From Pseudarcicella hirudinis (GTDB lineage: Bacteria; Bacteroidota; Bacteroidia; Cytophagales; Spirosomataceae): a stretch of DNA of 64,000 nt. Shown piece by piece: positions 7,401 through 13,853 of this stretch. The notes beneath the pieces were generated by a model, which was given only the letters and a program-made list of their open reading frames with translations, made no database searches and was not told the origin of the DNA. Positions within the stretch are counted from its first letter, which is position 1, and every line of letters starts with the position of its first letter. Both the position numbers and the translations under genes were made by a program. The stretch lies in contig NZ_FOXH01000006.1 in assembly GCF_900115665.1 (NCBI RefSeq), forward strand, positions 186,001 through 250,000. Reading direction: 5' to 3'.

Positions 7401-7459
7401 CTACTTAAGGGGTATTGGTGTATATTTTTTTTATTCAGAGGGGAAGAAAGATAAATTTG
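7401..7459 (+). promoter_or_regulatory. GGTATTGGTGTAT-motif promoter of precursor 9
   Basis: CTAC at 7401, six bases, GGTATTGGTGTAT at 7411-7423, TAAATTTG (-7 box) at 7452-7459, again 41 bp from the start of the 13-mer. The 13-mer is identical to that at 6671. The spacer holds a T run and no TTG at -33. Transcription from about 7466 would give a ~175-nt 5' leader. Confidence 0.68.
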
Positions 7460-7642
7460 ATATGTAATTAAAAATCAGATCATTAAATGATTTTCGGTTG
7501 CAAAACTCTAAACCTCTTTAAGAAATGGATTTATTGCCGGAAGGTTTTTGTCAGAATATGTATAAAGGCCTTTCCGGCAAATATTAAATCCTGAAGACTG
7601 TATTTCAAAACAATAATTATTTAACCTCAAATCTAACAACAA

Positions 7643-7882
7643 ATGGAAATCTCAAAAATCCAGCAGATGTCGGAAGCTATGAAAGGCCTGACTTCCGAAG
7701 AAAAAACAATTGCTCAACAGGAGTTGATGAAAGCTCTTGCCAAGGTTGATAACCTTGGAGAACTTAACGAAGACACAGTTTTGAAGATTGCCGGCGGACT
7801 TAGCTCTCAGCCAATCGGAAAAATCATCGATGTGGTTGTCGGATATATCAAACCTCCGGTTGATCCTTTCGAATTGTCTTAA
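7643..7882 (+). CDS. Precursor peptide 9, long-leader type (79 aa)
   Basis: Leader MEISKIQQMSEAMKGLTSEE... through LAKVDNLGELNEDTVLKIAGG (GG at residues 51-52), paralogous to precursor 8 along its full leader. The core is about 27 residues (LSSQPIGKII...PFELS), with a hydrophobic central part and PP near the end. The gene stands 183 bp after the -7 box of its own motif promoter, so the mRNA has a long untranslated leader. The Cys-rich gene starts 39 bp after the stop and is probably co-transcribed. Confidence 0.7.
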   Translation: MEISKIQQMSEAMKGLTSEEKTIAQQELMKALAKVDNLGELNEDTVLKIAGGLSSQPIGKIIDVVVGYIKPPVDPFELS

Positions 7883-7921
7883 TTCTAATCAATGCTAACA
7901 AGCCCTTAAATCCATCTCATT

Positions 7922-8332
7922 ATGAGCACTCAAAAATCTGCCTCAGACGCATTACTTTGCCCAAGTTACGTAGCTAAACCAGGAGCTTCACTCTTTGGAA
8001 TTGTTCAGGAAGACGGAAAAGTTGAATACCTTCCGGAACCGATTCCTATCGACAAAACCTTTGTAGAAGAAGCTGCCAAAGGCAGACCGGCTGAAGAACG
8101 CTTTCGATTCACAGGCAATTGTGCCAAAGGAGGATGCCATCAATGGGATGGACATCAGTGCGGGCTTGTTGGCAAGATTGTAAAAGCGCTTGACAGAAGC
8201 CTGGAGGGAAGTCTTCAACCTTGCCCTATCCGGGAAAGATGCCGGTGGTTTGCCCAGCAAGGAGCACAGGCCTGTGCAAATTGTAATGAAATCATTAGAA
8301 ATATTGAAATGAAACTGGTTGAAACCATCTGA
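7922..8332 (+). CDS. Eight-cysteine protein (136 aa), putative metal- or Fe-S-binding peptide-cluster protein
   Basis: The protein has eight Cys at residues 13, 67, 72, 80, 101, 107, 118 and 121. They form two C-terminal groups: CAKGGCHQWDGHQC and CPIRERC...CANC, with RCRWFAQQGAQAC between. Two four-Cys sets would suit two Fe-S clusters or two zinc sites. From memory, the CxIRxxCRWFxQxGxxAC pattern occurs in small uncharacterised bacterial proteins, often beside peptide-modification genes, but I cannot name a family. There is no signal peptide, so it is cytoplasmic. It sits between the long-leader precursors and the lipoprotein/TolC genes. It could be a redox partner, a maturation factor or a precursor-binding protein. 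Confidence 0.62.
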   Translation: MSTQKSASDALLCPSYVAKPGASLFGIVQEDGKVEYLPEPIPIDKTFVEEAAKGRPAEERFRFTGNCAKGGCHQWDGHQCGLVGKIVKALDRSLEGSLQPCPIRERCRWFAQQGAQACANCNEIIRNIEMKLVETI

Positions 8333-8376
8333 AATCCGGTGTACACATTAAAAACCTCAATAAACCTTATAAAAAC

Positions 8377-8622
8377 ATGAAAAGAAGAATCTTACTTATG
8401 ATAGCGCTGGTAAGCGGGGCTTTCATATGGGCCTGTAAGGATGGTAGTCAGGATATTGTCCCGCAGTCATCAAATTCCGGCTCTTCTTCAGACCATCAGC
8501 TGCTGGATGGAGATAATCAGGTTGGAAAAAATCCTGTCGTCGTACCTGTCCAGCCTGTGAAAAATCCGACACCGGGTGTTATGAATCCTGTCATTAAAAC
8601 TGAAGGAGAAGAAAAACATTAA
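8377..8622 (+). CDS. Small lipoprotein (81 aa), unknown function
   Basis: MKRRILLMIALVSGAFIWAC is a lipoprotein signal peptide with Cys 20 as the lipidation site. The mature part is low-complexity: Ser-rich at first, then repeated VPVQPVKNPTPGVMNPV, so it is probably an extended linker at the membrane. It is preceded by AAACCTTATAAAAAC and closed by a terminator. No family was recognised; its place between the Cys-rich gene and tolC suggests an accessory to secretion. Confidence 0.7.
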   Translation: MKRRILLMIALVSGAFIWACKDGSQDIVPQSSNSGSSSDHQLLDGDNQVGKNPVVVPVQPVKNPTPGVMNPVIKTEGEEKH

Positions 8623-8629
8623 CAGAAGT

Positions 8630-8667
8630 AAGGGCATCTGACTTCATTCGAAAAGATGCCCTTTTTG
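8630..8667 (+). terminator. Terminator after the lipoprotein gene
   Basis: Perfect 10-bp stem AAGGGCATCT / AGATGCCCTT (8630-8639, 8654-8663) with a T run. It stands only 22-60 bp before the tolC ATG, so tolC is either read through or has its own promoter overlapping this hairpin. Confidence 0.82.
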
Positions 8668-8688
8668 AATCTCTAATCTATCCGCGCT

Positions 8689-10185
8689 ATGTTCAGGAAA
8701 TTACTTTTACTTCTTCTTTTGAATGGCAATGTATTTATCATTCAAGCTCAGACAATGACGGCTCTGGTTGCCTCAGGTAAGCCTGCCCGAAAATACAACA
8801 GCAAGCTTTCCTTACAGGATTGTATAGAAATTGCCTGGGCAAATAATCTTCAGATTAAGCAAAGCCAGTTGCAGCTTGAAACAGGAATTGTTAACCTGAA
8901 TCAGGCAAAAGCTAATCGGCTTCCAACGGTCAATGCTACAGTAAATCAGGGGTTTAATTCCGGAAGAAGTATTGATCCTTATACAAATGCTTTTGTAGAT
9001 CAGCAGATTACATCAAATAATTTTGGGATCAATTCAAGCTTTACGATTTTCAGCGGGTATCAGCTTCAGAATGGTATCAGACAAAGTCAGTTAAATCTTG
9101 AAGCAGCCAGATTAGATATTCACGCCTCAAGAGATCAGATTGCCTTAAACATTACCCTGGCCTTTTTACAGGTTTTAAGCAATCAGGATTTATTGGATGT
9201 ATCGCTTACACAAAGAGAATTGACTGGTATTCAGATTGTTAAAGCAGAGCAATTGGTGCAAAATGGTATTATTCCCTATAAAAATGTTCTTGACCTCAAA
9301 GCCCAGCTTTCGGACGATGAGCTGAATATCGTAAATGCAGGAATTAACCTCAAATCTGCGAAACTTTCACTGAGCCAGCTGATGAACCTTAACGATGATG
9401 AAGAGCTGTTGCTGGAAAGAATTGAGGCAGTTGAAACACCTTCAGCGAATCCTGATATTGTTTCAAAAGATATTTTTTCTCTGGCAAAAGAAATCAGACC
9501 GGAAGTAAAGGCCGCAGAAATGCGTATTAAAAGTGCAGAAATCAGCCGTGAAATAGCGAAAGGATCGAAATACCCGGTTGTTACACTCAACTTCGGATTA
9601 GGGACTCAGTATTCAAGTGCAGCACCCGGAGAACGCTTTGTGAAAGACGGGTCGGTCACCTATATCGAAAAGCCTTCAGATGATGCCTATGTACTGACAA
9701 ATGGGGTGAAATCTCCGGTTTATATCAAACAGGCGATTGAGGGCGGGGAAATGCAGAAGTTCAAATACTTCGACCAGCTCGGTACAAACTTCAACAGAGG
9801 AATTGTCCTGAATATCAAAATCCCCATTTTTAACGGGTATTCTGCCAGGAATCGTATAGCGAAAAGCGTTATTGAAAAAAAGCAGGCGGAATGTCAGGCA
9901 GAAAATGTTAAACAACAGCTCCGGCAGAATATAGAACAGGCATATAACAACTACAATGCTTCTCTGCAAAAGGTATCAGCCCTGGAAAACCAGGTCCGAT
10001 CACTGGAAGAAGCTTTTAGGGTAGCAGAATACAGCTTCAACTTAGGCAAAATCAGTTCTGTAGATTACAATCTGGCAAAAACCCAGCTTGACAAAGCCAG
10101 ATATAACCGGATTCAGGCTAAATATGAAAGGGTCTTCAGACTTAAAATTCTCAGTTTCTATCAGAATAAAAACACAGACTTTTAA
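8689..10185 (+). CDS. TolC-family outer membrane efflux protein (498 aa)
   Basis: The protein starts with a signal peptide (MFRKLLLLLLLNGNVFIIQA) and then SLQDCIEIAWANNLQIKQSQ, the usual start of the outer membrane efflux (OEP) domain. Two OEP repeats follow, with long Gln/Ala-rich coiled-coil helices (about residues 150-225 and 405-470) and strands such as SFTIFSGYQLQNGI. The length is typical for Bacteroidota TolC. It forms the trimeric outer membrane exit channel of a type I-like exporter. As the last gene of the precursor cluster it is the probable exit for the processed peptides; the partner ABC peptidase and adaptor are not in the window. Confidence 0.93.
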   Translation: MFRKLLLLLLLNGNVFIIQAQTMTALVASGKPARKYNSKLSLQDCIEIAWANNLQIKQSQLQLETGIVNLNQAKANRLPTVNATVNQGFNSGRSIDPYTNAFVDQQITSNNFGINSSFTIFSGYQLQNGIRQSQLNLEAARLDIHASRDQIALNITLAFLQVLSNQDLLDVSLTQRELTGIQIVKAEQLVQNGIIPYKNVLDLKAQLSDDELNIVNAGINLKSAKLSLSQLMNLNDDEELLLERIEAVETPSANPDIVSKDIFSLAKEIRPEVKAAEMRIKSAEISREIAKGSKYPVVTLNFGLGTQYSSAAPGERFVKDGSVTYIEKPSDDAYVLTNGVKSPVYIKQAIEGGEMQKFKYFDQLGTNFNRGIVLNIKIPIFNGYSARNRIAKSVIEKKQAECQAENVKQQLRQNIEQAYNNYNASLQKVSALENQVRSLEEAFRVAEYSFNLGKISSVDYNLAKTQLDKARYNRIQAKYERVFRLKILSFYQNKNTDF

Positions 10186-10217
10186 CATTTCAGAACAATA
10201 AACTATAAAACCAACCG

Positions 10218-10277
10218 GCAATCCTGGAATGAAAGGAGGAAACTTCTTTGATTCTCAGGATTGCTGCGTATTTTTTT
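10218..10277 (+). terminator. Terminator after tolC
   Basis: Stem GCAATCCTG / CAGGATTGC (10218-10226, 10256-10264) with a long loop, then TGCGTA and a T run. Confidence 0.65.
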
Positions 10278-10289
10278 CCGGAGAATTAT

Positions 10290-10334
10290 CAAAAAAATAG
10301 TCCGGTTCTCTATTACTAAGGGAACCGGACTATT
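10290..10334 (-). terminator. Terminator of the 47-aa gene (minus strand)
   Basis: 13-bp stem AATAGTCCGGTTC / GAACCGGACTATT (10296-10308, 10322-10334). On the minus strand the stem is followed by a run of seven T, so it ends the small gene at 10355-10498. Confidence 0.82.
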
Positions 10335-10354
10335 CTGACTAACGAAGCTAATCT

Positions 10355-10498
10355 TCAGAAACCAGATCCATCCATAGATTTTATGGCGTTTTCTATGCTT
10401 TCAAGTTCATCCTGAGAAGCCGGAAAAAAAACATCATCTTCAAACCAGACTTCGTCAGAATCGTTATCCCAATTTTTGATTTCAATTACCTGTTTCAT
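10355..10498 (-). CDS. Small acidic protein (47 aa) in the regulon, unknown function
   Basis: The translation starts MKQVIEIKNWDNDSDEVW, is strongly acidic (about 13 Asp/Glu), then has FFPASQDELESIENAIKSMD and ends GSGF. It has no GG leader of the type seen in the other peptides and no signal peptide. Support for a real gene: a TAAACACTTAAAAC leader directly before the ATG, a dedicated terminator on the same strand, and the GGTGTA-type motif with a -7-like box 40 bp further on, as for precursors 7 and 9. It could be a modified-peptide precursor of another class, an immunity factor, or a small regulator. Confidence 0.6.
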   Translation of the reverse strand: MKQVIEIKNWDNDSDEVWFEDDVFFPASQDELESIENAIKSMDGSGF

Positions 10499-10534
10499 GT
10501 TTTAAGTGTTTAGAGTTTATGATTAATTATAAAT

Positions 10535-10592
10535 CTAAATTACTATATGTCAGGTAATTACAAATAAATCTACACCAAAACACAAAAAGTAG
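10535..10592 (-). promoter_or_regulatory. GGTGTA-motif promoter of the 47-aa gene (minus strand)
   Basis: Read on the minus strand: CTAC at 10592-10589, six bases, TGTTTTGGTGTAG at 10582-10570 (10 of 13 match the 6671 motif), then TAATTTAG at 10542-10535 as a -7-like box, 40 bp on. The CTAC-to-13-mer spacing is the same 10 bp as in the precursor promoters. Confidence 0.5.
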
Positions 10593-10600
10593 GTACCAAA

Positions 10601-11332
10601 CTATTTTTTGCCACCCATAACCTTGGCATTCAGGGCATCGAAAAAGGGATTCCGGTAACTTTCCCCTAACGGAACAGCTCCTTTAACTTCATGAAGGAAG
10701 ATTTGATTGCCATCAATCATCTTAATCTTGTCCAGTGAAATAATGTATGATTTATGAACCCTCATAAAACTGTCTGACGGCAGTCTTTCTTCAAGGTCTT
10801 TCATGTTCATCAGAGTGATAACACGCTCTTCTTTGGTATAAATAGAGATATAGTTTTTTAAGCCCTCTACAAAAGCAATGTCCTTCACATTAACTTTGAT
10901 GAATTTTCCTTTGTTTTCGGTCTTAATCAGCAAAAAATCTTCTTCTTTCGACTTCTCATGTGTAATCGCCGGACCTTCACCGCTGGTTGAATTCATAGCC
11001 TTCTGAACAGCTCTCAGAAAGCGGTCGTAAGAAATAGGTTTGGTAAGGTAATCAATTGCTTCGAGGTCAAAGGCATCTACAGCATGATCAGAATAAGCAG
11101 TGGTAAAAATAACTTTGGTTTTGCCTTTCACCAGTTTTGCGACATTAAGTCCTGAGATCTGAGGCATATGAATATCCAGAAATAATACATCAACAGATTG
11201 TTTTTGCAGTATTCCAATCGCATCTATAGGATTTGTAGTGGCAATAACCAATTCAAGAAAGGGGGTTTGCTCTATAAAAGTAGTCAGAACTTCAAGTGCG
11301 CTTTGCTCATCATCAACAACAATACATCTCAT
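10601..11332 (-). CDS. LytTR-family response regulator (243 aa)
   Basis: An N-terminal receiver domain (residues 1-120: acidic pocket DDE at 7-9, phospho-acceptor Asp 53 in FLDIHMP, Lys of LTKPIS) is followed by a LytTR DNA-binding domain (about 135-238: KGKFIKVNVKDIAFVEG, MRVHKSYIISLDKI). It is the cytoplasmic output of the kinase encoded just upstream; the kinase stop and this start share one base (TAATG), so translation is coupled. LytTR regulators in other phyla often control bacteriocin and peptide-signal genes (AgrA, ComE, PlnC types), which fits its place beside the precursors. The target sequence is not proven. Confidence 0.92.
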   Translation of the reverse strand: MRCIVVDDEQSALEVLTTFIEQTPFLELVIATTNPIDAIGILQKQSVDVLFLDIHMPQISGLNVAKLVKGKTKVIFTTAYSDHAVDAFDLEAIDYLTKPISYDRFLRAVQKAMNSTSGEGPAITHEKSKEEDFLLIKTENKGKFIKVNVKDIAFVEGLKNYISIYTKEERVITLMNMKDLEERLPSDSFMRVHKSYIISLDKIKMIDGNQIFLHEVKGAVPLGESYRNPFFDALNAKVMGGKK

Positions 11333-12543
11333 TATATCTTTATCCTTAAGTTTACAGTATAAAACAAATCAGTTTCATCAATTTCTAGGTGGTAGCCATC
11401 ATTACCGTAGCCCAAATTTAGACGATTGATTGTGTTTTGCAAACCTATTCCTGTAGATTTTTCCTTAGGACCGTTCCTTTTCTTATTATGAGTGAAGAAA
11501 AGTAAACCCTGGTTATTTACTTTCATATCTATTACAGCCGGATTTTCAATGTCCTGTAAATCACCGTGTTTTATGATATTTTCAACAAAGGTTATCAAAA
11601 CCAGAGGCATGATAGTCCGGAATGCCAGCATGCCATCTTTATTAAATCGTATAAACAAGGTGTTGTTATACCTTAACTGGTTCAGTTTAATGAAATTTTC
11701 CAGGTGCTGTACTTCCTTATCCAGCATTACTTTACCGTTTCCGTCTTCCTCTTTTAAAGCATATTTCATCATTTCTACCAGCACGAGAATGCCTTCGGCG
11801 GCTTCCCTGGAGTGGGATAACACTTTTGCATAGAAGAAGTTGAGCGTATTGTAAAGAAAATGCGGGTTAATCTGAGACCGCAGAAAAGCCAGTTGTGCCT
11901 GATTCCGTTCATATTCCAGCCGTTTTAACTCCTGCTCATTTTCAAGCAGCTGATGTTCCTGAGAAAGTACCTTTTGGGTTTTTTCCAGAATTTCCTGGTT
12001 TTTAAGCAAAATTTCCTGGGTATGAAAAAGCTCAGATTCAATCAGGATCCGTTTCTCGGTTTCCAGTAATCTCTGGTCTTTTTCGGCCTGAATGGCTTTC
12101 AGGGCATAAAAATACCCCAGCCCATAGCCGGAATAAAGAATCGTATTCCAGATATTGGCAGCAACATACTTGTTAATATCAGCTGAAAAGACATCCGCAA
12201 CCTGGATTCCGGCACAAGGGAAAATTATTTTTTCAAATCCGTATTTTATGCCGGAGAAGGCGGCAATCAGGGCAAGCAATCCTATAAAAACTGAAACATA
12301 TTTTTTGGGTTTGAGGAAATGCTGAAAAATATAGAAGCTGGCATAAAAAATGAAAGCATCCAGCACTGAGTTCAGCAGGAAGCTGTAAATGTCAAAGACC
12401 TTTCCCTTGGTTACGTAAAAAACAATACTTTGCTGATAGATGGAATAAATGACCCAGATAATCAGGTGACGTAGGAAAACAGGATGATTTTTAGTCCATA
12501 AGTTTAGACCTGATGAAGAATCAGTTGTTTGTAGATTTGGCAT
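11332..12543 (-). CDS. LytS/YehU-type sensor histidine kinase (403 aa)
   Basis: Four hydrophobic segments in residues 24-150 (no large periplasmic sensor), a long coiled coil (about 150-220), then the His_kinase domain of the LytS type with SQINPHFLYNTLNFF (phospho-His 228) and a HATPase region with FVENIIKHG and GIGLQNT. It phosphorylates the LytTR regulator encoded downstream. With the sensor confined to membrane helices, the signal could be a hydrophobic peptide or membrane stress. Its promoter lies in the region shared with the divergent 38-aa peptide gene. Confidence 0.92.
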   Translation of the reverse strand: MPNLQTTDSSSGLNLWTKNHPVFLRHLIIWVIYSIYQQSIVFYVTKGKVFDIYSFLLNSVLDAFIFYASFYIFQHFLKPKKYVSVFIGLLALIAAFSGIKYGFEKIIFPCAGIQVADVFSADINKYVAANIWNTILYSGYGLGYFYALKAIQAEKDQRLLETEKRILIESELFHTQEILLKNQEILEKTQKVLSQEHQLLENEQELKRLEYERNQAQLAFLRSQINPHFLYNTLNFFYAKVLSHSREAAEGILVLVEMMKYALKEEDGNGKVMLDKEVQHLENFIKLNQLRYNNTLFIRFNKDGMLAFRTIMPLVLITFVENIIKHGDLQDIENPAVIDMKVNNQGLLFFTHNKKRNGPKEKSTGIGLQNTINRLNLGYGNDGYHLEIDETDLFYTVNLRIKI

Positions 12544-12654
12544 GCTAAATAAGTTATAGTGTTGTTTATCAGTGCTTTAAGTAGAATTGTCTTTATGAAT
12601 AACCAGATTCAATGTATCAGCATAACTATTGGTTGATTTTGGCGATTATCCATA

Positions 12655-12662
12655 CAAAGTTA
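12655..12662 (-). promoter_or_regulatory. -7 box for the kinase operon (minus strand)
   Basis: On the minus strand TAACTTTG matches TAnnTTTG. Transcription would begin near 12648, about 105 nt before the kinase start. No TTG is found 19-21 bp upstream. Confidence 0.4.
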
Positions 12663-12684
12663 CCCGGATGTTATATCAATTCGG

Positions 12685-12733
12685 CGGTTTGGTGTATTAG
12701 AATTTTCCTTTTAATTTTTGTAAGCCACCTTTG
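12685..12733 (+). promoter_or_regulatory. TTGGTGTAT-motif promoter of the 38-aa peptide
   Basis: CGGTTTGGTGTAT at 12685-12697 shares TTGGTGTAT with the motifs at 6671 and 7411. CACCTTTG at 12726-12733 lies exactly 41 bp on and differs from TAnnTTTG by one base. The CTAC half is not present here. Confidence 0.45.
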
Positions 12734-12794
12734 GAATGTAAATAAATTACAGAAACAGAAAATTATATCAACCTCTATCTAATCCCTGAATACT

Positions 12795-12911
12795 ATGAGA
12801 AATTTACTTACAACTAAGCCTTTGCAAGTTAAAAAAACAACCATTTCAAGATTTGAAAGAAACTCACGATCATTTGAAAATCCTACGACTATTTTTACCT
12901 GCTTTAGATAA
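12795..12911 (+). CDS. Putative lanthipeptide-like precursor (38 aa)
   Basis: The peptide begins MRNLLTTKPLQVKKTTISRF. The stretch L-x-V-K-K-T-T-I-S-x-F resembles the conserved LxLxKxTIxxL leader of Bacteroidota class I lanthipeptides (family knowledge, from memory). The rest (ERNSRSFENPTTIFTCFR) has five Ser/Thr and one Cys near the end, enough for one thioether ring. It lacks a GG site. It lies 170 bp before a LuxR-type regulator and about 0.9 kb before a LanC-like gene on the same strand, and behind a copy of the GGTGTA promoter motif. No lanthipeptide dehydratase is present in the window, so modification is unproven. Confidence 0.5.
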   Translation: MRNLLTTKPLQVKKTTISRFERNSRSFENPTTIFTCFR

Positions 12912-12923
12912 GATAATAAAATT

Positions 12924-13037
12924 GCCTCTGAACCAAATTAATGAATGAGTACTGTCAGCCTGAGAATAGCTCTTTAACCAAAAAATGCTTAGCCTCTAAT
13001 CCAAATTAATAAATACTTCAGGCTGACTTTTATCTTT
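12924..13037 (+). other. Direct repeat and long-range hairpin between the 38-aa peptide and the LuxR gene
   Basis: GCCTCT-A-CCAAATTAAT occurs twice (from 12924 and from 12992). A 10-bp inverted pair GTCAGCCTGA / TCAGGCTGAC (12954-12963, 13018-13027) encloses the second copy and is followed by TTTTATCTTTTT. It could be an inefficient terminator with a 54-base loop or a structure that sets read-through into the regulator gene. Confidence 0.5.
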
Positions 13038-13081
13038 TTGAATGACAATTTAGGAAAAAACGGATAACGAAACCCGCAAAC

Positions 13082-13768
13082 ATGATGATACACCAAGGAC
13101 AAAGTAAAGAATCGCAGTCGCTGTTCATTGCGGATAGTAACCAGATTTTATGTGAAACACTGAGAGAAAGCCTGCAACACCGGAAATTCATTGTCAGTGG
13201 TTTTGCCATTGACGGGAGAGAGGCGATTAATCAAATCAGGAGACTTTCTCCGACTGCCAGTATTATCAGTTCCGACCTTGCTTTTTTCGATGGTCTTGAA
13301 ATTGCCCGTTCAGCAGCCAGAGAAGAATTAGATACCCTGGTAATTCTGATTACAGAATCGCAGGAAGCGGTCAGACAGTTGATGATGGCGCAGATTCAGG
13401 TAGCAGGACATTTGCATAAAGGTTTTGCACTCAGTGAGTTATTTTACTGTATCCAGGAAATTTTGTCTGGGAGACAATATATTTCCCCGCAATTAAACAG
13501 TATGCTGATGAGCCTCGAAGATGAAGAAGTGAAAGAATACACGCCTACAATCAAATTATTGAAAAGTCTGACAAACAGAGAAAAAGAAGTGCTTAAAGCA
13601 ATTGCCAAATCTTATACCACACCCAAAATCGCAGATATGTTTTATATCAGTGCTGCCACAGTGAATAATCACCGGGCAAATATTATGGAAAAGCTGAATA
13701 TTAAAGGTCGTAATCAATTGATTTCTATTGCCCTGACGCTTAAACCTTTTTTAGAGCAGGCAGCATAA
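13082..13768 (+). CDS. LuxR/NarL-type response regulator (228 aa)
   Basis: The C-terminal LuxR helix-turn-helix is clear: LTNREKEVLKAIAKSYTTPK through AATVNNHRANIMEKLNIKGR (residues about 160-215). The N-terminal receiver-like domain keeps Asp 18 of the acidic pocket, a possible phospho-acceptor Asp 65 (SSDLAFFDG) and a Lys (LHKGF), but the usual MP after the acceptor is absent, so phosphorylation may be weak or lost. No kinase gene is adjacent. It starts 50 bp after the hairpin that follows the 38-aa peptide and ends 85 bp before the LanC-like gene, and probably regulates this small unit or the cluster motif. Confidence 0.88.
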   Translation: MMIHQGQSKESQSLFIADSNQILCETLRESLQHRKFIVSGFAIDGREAINQIRRLSPTASIISSDLAFFDGLEIARSAAREELDTLVILITESQEAVRQLMMAQIQVAGHLHKGFALSELFYCIQEILSGRQYISPQLNSMLMSLEDEEVKEYTPTIKLLKSLTNREKEVLKAIAKSYTTPKIADMFYISAATVNNHRANIMEKLNIKGRNQLISIALTLKPFLEQAA

Positions 13769-13853
13769 AATTCTTTGTAAAGTATAATTGATATTGTAAA
13801 TTTTTGTACCCAAAACCAAAACTTCTCAACAATAGCCCACTACAACTTATTTC

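Noticed and set aside
8332-8344. A further copy of the GGTGTA promoter motif before the lipoprotein gene
   Set aside because: Only GGTGTA matches; there is no CTAC half, the ATG is just 33 bp away and no -7 box can be placed at 40-41 bp.
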